From: an uncultured Flavobacteriales bacterium
Lineage (GTDB): Bacteria; Bacteroidota; Bacteroidia; Palsa-965
Direction: 5' to 3'
Length of the DNA stretch: 55,612 bases
Assembly (NCBI GenBank): GCA_937974275.1
Contig: CALJIF010000133.1
Span: forward strand, 1 to 55,612
The notes beneath the pieces are model-generated. The model did not search any database, was not told where the DNA came from, and saw nothing but the letters and a program-made list of their open reading frames with translations. The first letter of the stretch is position 1, and every line of letters begins with the position of its first letter. The position numbers and the translations under genes are program-made. Below are positions 52,851 through 55,612 of the stretch, one piece after another.

Positions 52851-53327
52851 ATGAAAGAACCCGTTAAAATCACCGATCCGCATCAGGCGCTGTTAAAGGC
52901 ACAAGGATATTGTGCGTATCAGGAACGGGCGCAACAAGAAGTGCGCGATAAATTATACGAATGGGGCATGTGGCCCGATGCCGTGGAGTCCATCATCAGT
53001 GAACTAATCGTGCAGGGTTATTTGAATGAAGCACGTTTTGCAACAGCTTTTGCGGGAGGGAAATTCCGAATTAAAAAATGGGGACGTGTTAAAATTAAAA
53101 TGGAATTAAAAAAACGACGCGTGCCGGATAATTTGATTCGTGATGCATTGAAAACGATTGATGAACGAGCATATGTAAAAACCTTACAGCTGTTGTTGGA
53201 ACAAAAGAGTCGTGAAGTGAAAGAAAAACATCCGTTGAAAAAACAGCAGAAAGTGATGCGGTATCTCGCGAGTAAAGGTTTTGAGCAAGATTTGATTTGG
53301 GATTTATTTAAAAATCAAAACGAGTAG
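52851..53327 (+). CDS. recX: RecX-family regulatory protein
   Basis: 158 residues from the ATG at 52851. Three-helix RecX repeats are visible: LKAQGYCAYQERAQQEVRDKL with YEWGMWPDAVESIISELIVQ, GYLNEARFATAFAGGKFRIKKWGRVKIKMELKKRRV, and VMRYLASKGFEQDLIWDLF. The YLNEARFA and KKWGRVKIKMELK motifs are family marks. RecX limits RecA filament activity. recA is not in the window. The next gene begins 3 nt later. Confidence 0.92.
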   Translation: MKEPVKITDPHQALLKAQGYCAYQERAQQEVRDKLYEWGMWPDAVESIISELIVQGYLNEARFATAFAGGKFRIKKWGRVKIKMELKKRRVPDNLIRDALKTIDERAYVKTLQLLLEQKSREVKEKHPLKKQQKVMRYLASKGFEQDLIWDLFKNQNE

Positions 53328-53330
53328 GGT

Positions 53331-53843
53331 ATGAGCGTGGCTTATGGTTTCGGTATTCAGGGTTTATTACCTCACGATTTTTCGAGAGATGAAGTAATCG
53401 GAAATATTCGCGTGTTGTTGCGGTTGCGTTACTGTGATCAAATTGTAGAGGTCATACACGGAAAGGTGTTGCGCTTCACATTGCGTAATAATGAAGTGGA
53501 TATTGATGAAATGAGCGGTTTTAAAGAGTCGGAAGTGTTGAAAATATGGGATGATGGATTTTGCGGAACTATTCCTAATGATGCCTGGAACAAAATTGCG
53601 CCGGACGGAACATCCGTGTTTTTGCCATCGGAAGAGGATTTTTTTGAGCAGCTGGGAACTGTCACGAATCGCCCGGTGTACATGGAAAGTACGCAAAACC
53701 TGATCAATCGTATTGATGAAGAAATTGCATTGGGGCGTTTTGAAACTACCGAGGAGCAAGTCATTCACGACCTCTTGTATTACATACGCGGACAAGTGCT
53801 GCTGGCACAAGAGCGGCACTTTGTATTTACGGCGTCGTTTTAG
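53331..53843 (+). CDS. Hypothetical protein downstream of recX
   Basis: 170 residues, soluble, with no signal peptide. The middle part has short alternating strands (IVEVIHGKVLRFTLRNNEVDID) and the C-terminal third is helical (STQNLINRIDEEIALGRFET, HDLLYYIRGQVLLAQ). I recognise no family. It starts 3 nt after recX, so the two are likely co-transcribed; its 3' end overlaps the convergent gene by 17 bp. Confidence 0.7.
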   Translation: MSVAYGFGIQGLLPHDFSRDEVIGNIRVLLRLRYCDQIVEVIHGKVLRFTLRNNEVDIDEMSGFKESEVLKIWDDGFCGTIPNDAWNKIAPDGTSVFLPSEEDFFEQLGTVTNRPVYMESTQNLINRIDEEIALGRFETTEEQVIHDLLYYIRGQVLLAQERHFVFTASF

Positions 53844-54318
53844 CAACTAACCAACCTTGTTCGGTCATTACGGTTAATGCTTGCGTCAAACATTCTTGCG
53901 AGTCGTAAATGATGAATCGACGTTTCAATACTTTGCCATTCGGTCCGGCATAGCGCACAATGAAACTATCATAACCAAACGATTTGCTGTGATACGTTAC
54001 TCCCAAAATATCTTCGCGTGCAATAAATAGTGTGGAGGTATAGCCGATTAATTTCACCGCATTCCAACTTAGAAATGCCACGCCTACGCCAACCATAAAC
54101 GATACCACGTAGTAGTGCGCAATAATGGACATGACGAAAAAGAATCCGAAAATTCCTGCTCCGATAAATAATAAAATCACCCACAACCATTCCGGATTGT
54201 TGCGTTGTACAGGCGTTTCTTTCGGTAATTGTTTTTTGGAAACTATCAGTCCTTCAGGCATCACGTGGCAATACATTCCGTCGGACAACACAAAATGCGG
54301 ATGTAGCGGCTCATTCAT
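53827..54318 (-). CDS. Two-TM membrane protein with PH-like C-terminus
   Basis: 163 residues from the ATG at 54318 (MNEPLHPHFVLSDG), chosen because a TATCTTTG element lies 4 nt upstream. Two TM helices (about 45-63 and 67-88) are followed by a beta-rich domain (about 92-160; TLFIAREDILGVTYHSKSFGYD, FIVRYAGPNGKVLKRRFIIYD) that resembles a bacterial PH domain. Function unknown. The 3' end overlaps the convergent hypothetical gene by 17 bp. Confidence 0.72.
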   Translation of the reverse strand: MNEPLHPHFVLSDGMYCHVMPEGLIVSKKQLPKETPVQRNNPEWLWVILLFIGAGIFGFFFVMSIIAHYYVVSFMVGVGVAFLSWNAVKLIGYTSTLFIAREDILGVTYHSKSFGYDSFIVRYAGPNGKVLKRRFIIYDSQECLTQALTVMTEQGWLVAKTTP

Positions 54319-54322
54319 GCTG

Positions 54323-54330
54323 CAAAGATA
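54323..54330 (-). promoter_or_regulatory. TAnnTTTG -7 element 4 nt before the two-TM gene start
   Basis: TATCTTTG then CAGC and the ATG. A TTG lies 24 nt upstream, one base beyond the usual range. Confidence 0.5.
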
Positions 54331-54406
54331 GCGGTAAACGGTTTGGTGGGGGCACAATTTATTGCTTCAGGGTACAATTAAACGTCACCCAACCCGAAGT
54401 AATAAT

Positions 54407-54414
54407 TACCTTTG
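54407..54414 (+). promoter_or_regulatory. TAnnTTTG -7 element 5 nt before prfB start
   Basis: TACCTTTG, five bases, then the ATG at 54420. No -33 TTG at normal spacing. Confidence 0.5.
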
Positions 54415-54419
54415 CGCCC

Positions 54420-55530
54420 ATGATAACTGTAGAGCAAATTAAGGCTTTAGCAGAGCGCAAGGATGCGTTAAGGGGGCATCTTTGACATCGATGCGAAGCT
54501 GAGAAAAATTAGAGAAGAGGAAGCCCAAACGCAGGCGCCCGGTTTTTGGGACGACGCTAAGCGTGCGGAGCAACTCATGAAAGAAATTCGGAAGAAAAAA
54601 GAATGGACAGACACCTTTGCCGATCTGGAAAAGAGTGTGGACGATCTTTCTGTGATGTACGAATTCTTCAAAGCCGGCGATGCTTCAGAAAGCGATCTGG
54701 AGCAGCAATTCAACGAGACGGCCAATAAGCTGGAAGATCTGGAATTTAAAAACATGCTGAGCGGTACGGAAGACCGACTCAATGCTGTGCTGACAATTAA
54801 TTCCGGTGCAGGCGGAACAGAAAGCTGTGACTGGACGGCAATGCTCATGCGCATGTACATTATGTGGGGAGAAAAGCACGGATATCGCATTAAAGAAGTA
54901 GATATTCAGGAAGGTGAAACAGCCGGCGTGAAATCGGTTACGTTGGAATTTGAAGGCGAGAATGCGTTCGGATATCTGAAAGGCGAAAACGGCGTACATC
55001 GTTTGGTGCGTATTTCTCCGTTCGACTCCAATGCGCGTCGCCACACGTCTTTCGCTTCGGTGTATGTGTATCCCTTAATTGACGATACGATTCAGATTGA
55101 CATCAATCCTTCCGATGTTGAATGGGAAACATTCCGTTCGGGTGGAGCAGGAGGTCAGAACGTAAACAAAGTGGAAACCGCAGTACGACTGTATCACAAG
55201 CCAACGGGTATTGTGATTAAAAACCAGGAGTCGCGTTCGCAACATCAGAACCGTGAGAATGCTATGCAGTTGCTGAAATCGCAGTTGTATGAAATGGAAA
55301 TGCGAAAACGCATGGAAACTGCAGCACAAATTCGCGGTGGAATGAAGAAAATCGAATGGGGATCACAAATTCGTAACTACGTATTGCATCCGTACAAACT
55401 GGTGAAAGATCTGCGTACTGATTTTGAAACATCCGATGCACAAGGCGTGTTGGATGGAAATTTGATGCCGTTTATTAAATCGTATTTGATGGAATACGGC
55501 GCCAGCTGGCATGTGGAAGTAAATAAATAA
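54420..55530 (+). CDS. prfB: Peptide chain release factor 2, with programmed +1 frameshift
   Basis: The 5' frame starts at 54420 (MITVEQIKALAERKDALRGHL) and meets TGA at 54483-54485. A +1 shift at CTT-TGA, skipping the T at 54483, joins it to the long frame (DIDAKLRKIREEEAQ...) ending at 55530, giving 369 residues. The stimulatory sequence AGGGGG lies 3 nt before the CTT, as in E. coli prfB. The RF2 recognition tripeptide SPF is at 199-201 and the catalytic GGQ at 244-246. RF2 ends translation at UGA and UAA, and low RF2 raises frameshifting, an autoregulatory loop. A gene call starting at 54577 would miss the first 52 residues. Confidence 0.97.
54471..54486 (+). promoter_or_regulatory. prfB programmed frameshift site
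   Basis: AGGGGG (54470-54475), CAT, then CTT TGA C. The arrangement is nearly identical to the E. coli element. The SD-like part sits inside the coding sequence, not before a start codon. Confidence 0.93.
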
Positions 55531-55557
55531 CTTAACAGAACTCAATAAACACACACT

Positions 55558-55612
55558 ATGAACTACCGTATCGAAAAAGATCTCTTGAAAGAAGCTTATT
55601 CGACGAATTTTC
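55558..55612 (+). CDS. Start of a gene cut by the window edge
   Basis: An ATG at 55558 opens a frame that stays open to the end: MNYRIEKDLLKEAYSTNF. It is 28 nt after prfB on the same strand. The first eight residues recall class II fumarases and aspartases, which begin similarly, but the following residues do not match the usual continuation, so I do not name it. Confidence 0.4.
   Translation, partial: MNYRIEKDLLKEAYSTNF

Noticed and set aside
52754..52873. Extended start of the outer-membrane barrel gene overlapping recX
   Set aside because: The clear signal peptide begins at 52753; the extension would bury it.
54577..55530. prfB as a simple open frame starting at 54577
   Set aside because: The upstream frame, AGGGGG and CTT-TGA show the programmed frameshift; the true start is 54420.
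55558..55612. Calling the last partial gene fumarase (fumC)
   Set aside because: Only the first eight residues look similar; the next ones do not follow the DTMGEV pattern.
1..55612. CRISPR arrays, tRNA or rRNA genes, insertion sequences
   Set aside because: No regularly spaced repeats, cloverleaf sequences, rRNA signatures or transposase motifs were seen in reading the gaps.

Overview
The window looks like chromosomal DNA of a member of the Bacteroidota that has a type IX secretion system (T9SS). The evidence is a gldD lipoprotein gene, a PorE-like TPR/propeller/OmpA lipoprotein, three secreted proteins with T9SS C-terminal sorting domains, TAnnTTTG-type promoter elements, and an almost complete lack of Shine-Dalgarno sequences before start codons. 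DUF2795, DUF4199, DUF4129 and DUF4350 proteins and the MoxR/DUF58 operon fit the same phylum. I cannot place it securely below phylum level.

Layout. 1-3169: an AT-rich type I restriction-modification end (hsdS partial, hsdM) next to a membrane-anchored protein with a HEPN-like RX4H motif, with two gene-free stretches. 3170-8002: an ECF sigma factor and its anti-sigma/TPR partner, heme A synthase, and a delta-60-repeat T9SS cargo. 8115-14708 (minus): mutY and ssb, then a CocE/NonD hydrolase, gldD and an M14 carboxypeptidase. 14835-17762 (plus): HU, a TPR protein, a 30-residue very basic ribosomal-type protein, and RNase G. 17794-26507: an RDD protein divergent from a secreted propeller-like protein, followed by SpoIIM-like, a multi-TM protein, DUF4129, DUF4350, MoxR and DUF58. 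26504-31906 (minus): a membrane fusion protein, RND pump and TolC efflux set whose pump gene carries an in-frame TAA. 32048-41196: a YbjN-like gene, then a minus-strand block of secA, YdeI, TauE, a lipoprotein, DUF4199 and AI-2E, plus DUF2795, a cobalamin adenosyltransferase and an ABC ATPase. 41242-49322 (minus): a methyltransferase, the PorE-like protein, QueE, an M20 amidohydrolase and a giant TolB-like propeller/barrel protein. 49469-55612: an MBL hydrolase, a barrel-less TonB-plug protein, two small outer-membrane barrels, recX, and prfB with its programmed frameshift.

The genes are mostly housekeeping and envelope functions: protein export (SecA, T9SS parts and cargo), translation (RF2, RNase G, the small basic protein), repair (MutY, SSB, RecX), respiration (heme A), multidrug efflux and outer-membrane structure. 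The most unusual items are the HEPN-like neighbour of hsdM, the stop codon inside the RND pump, the barrel-less plug protein, a densely folded intergenic region at 51106-51332, and six genes whose TAnnTTTG promoter element lies only 4-5 nt before the ATG, which implies leaderless mRNAs.
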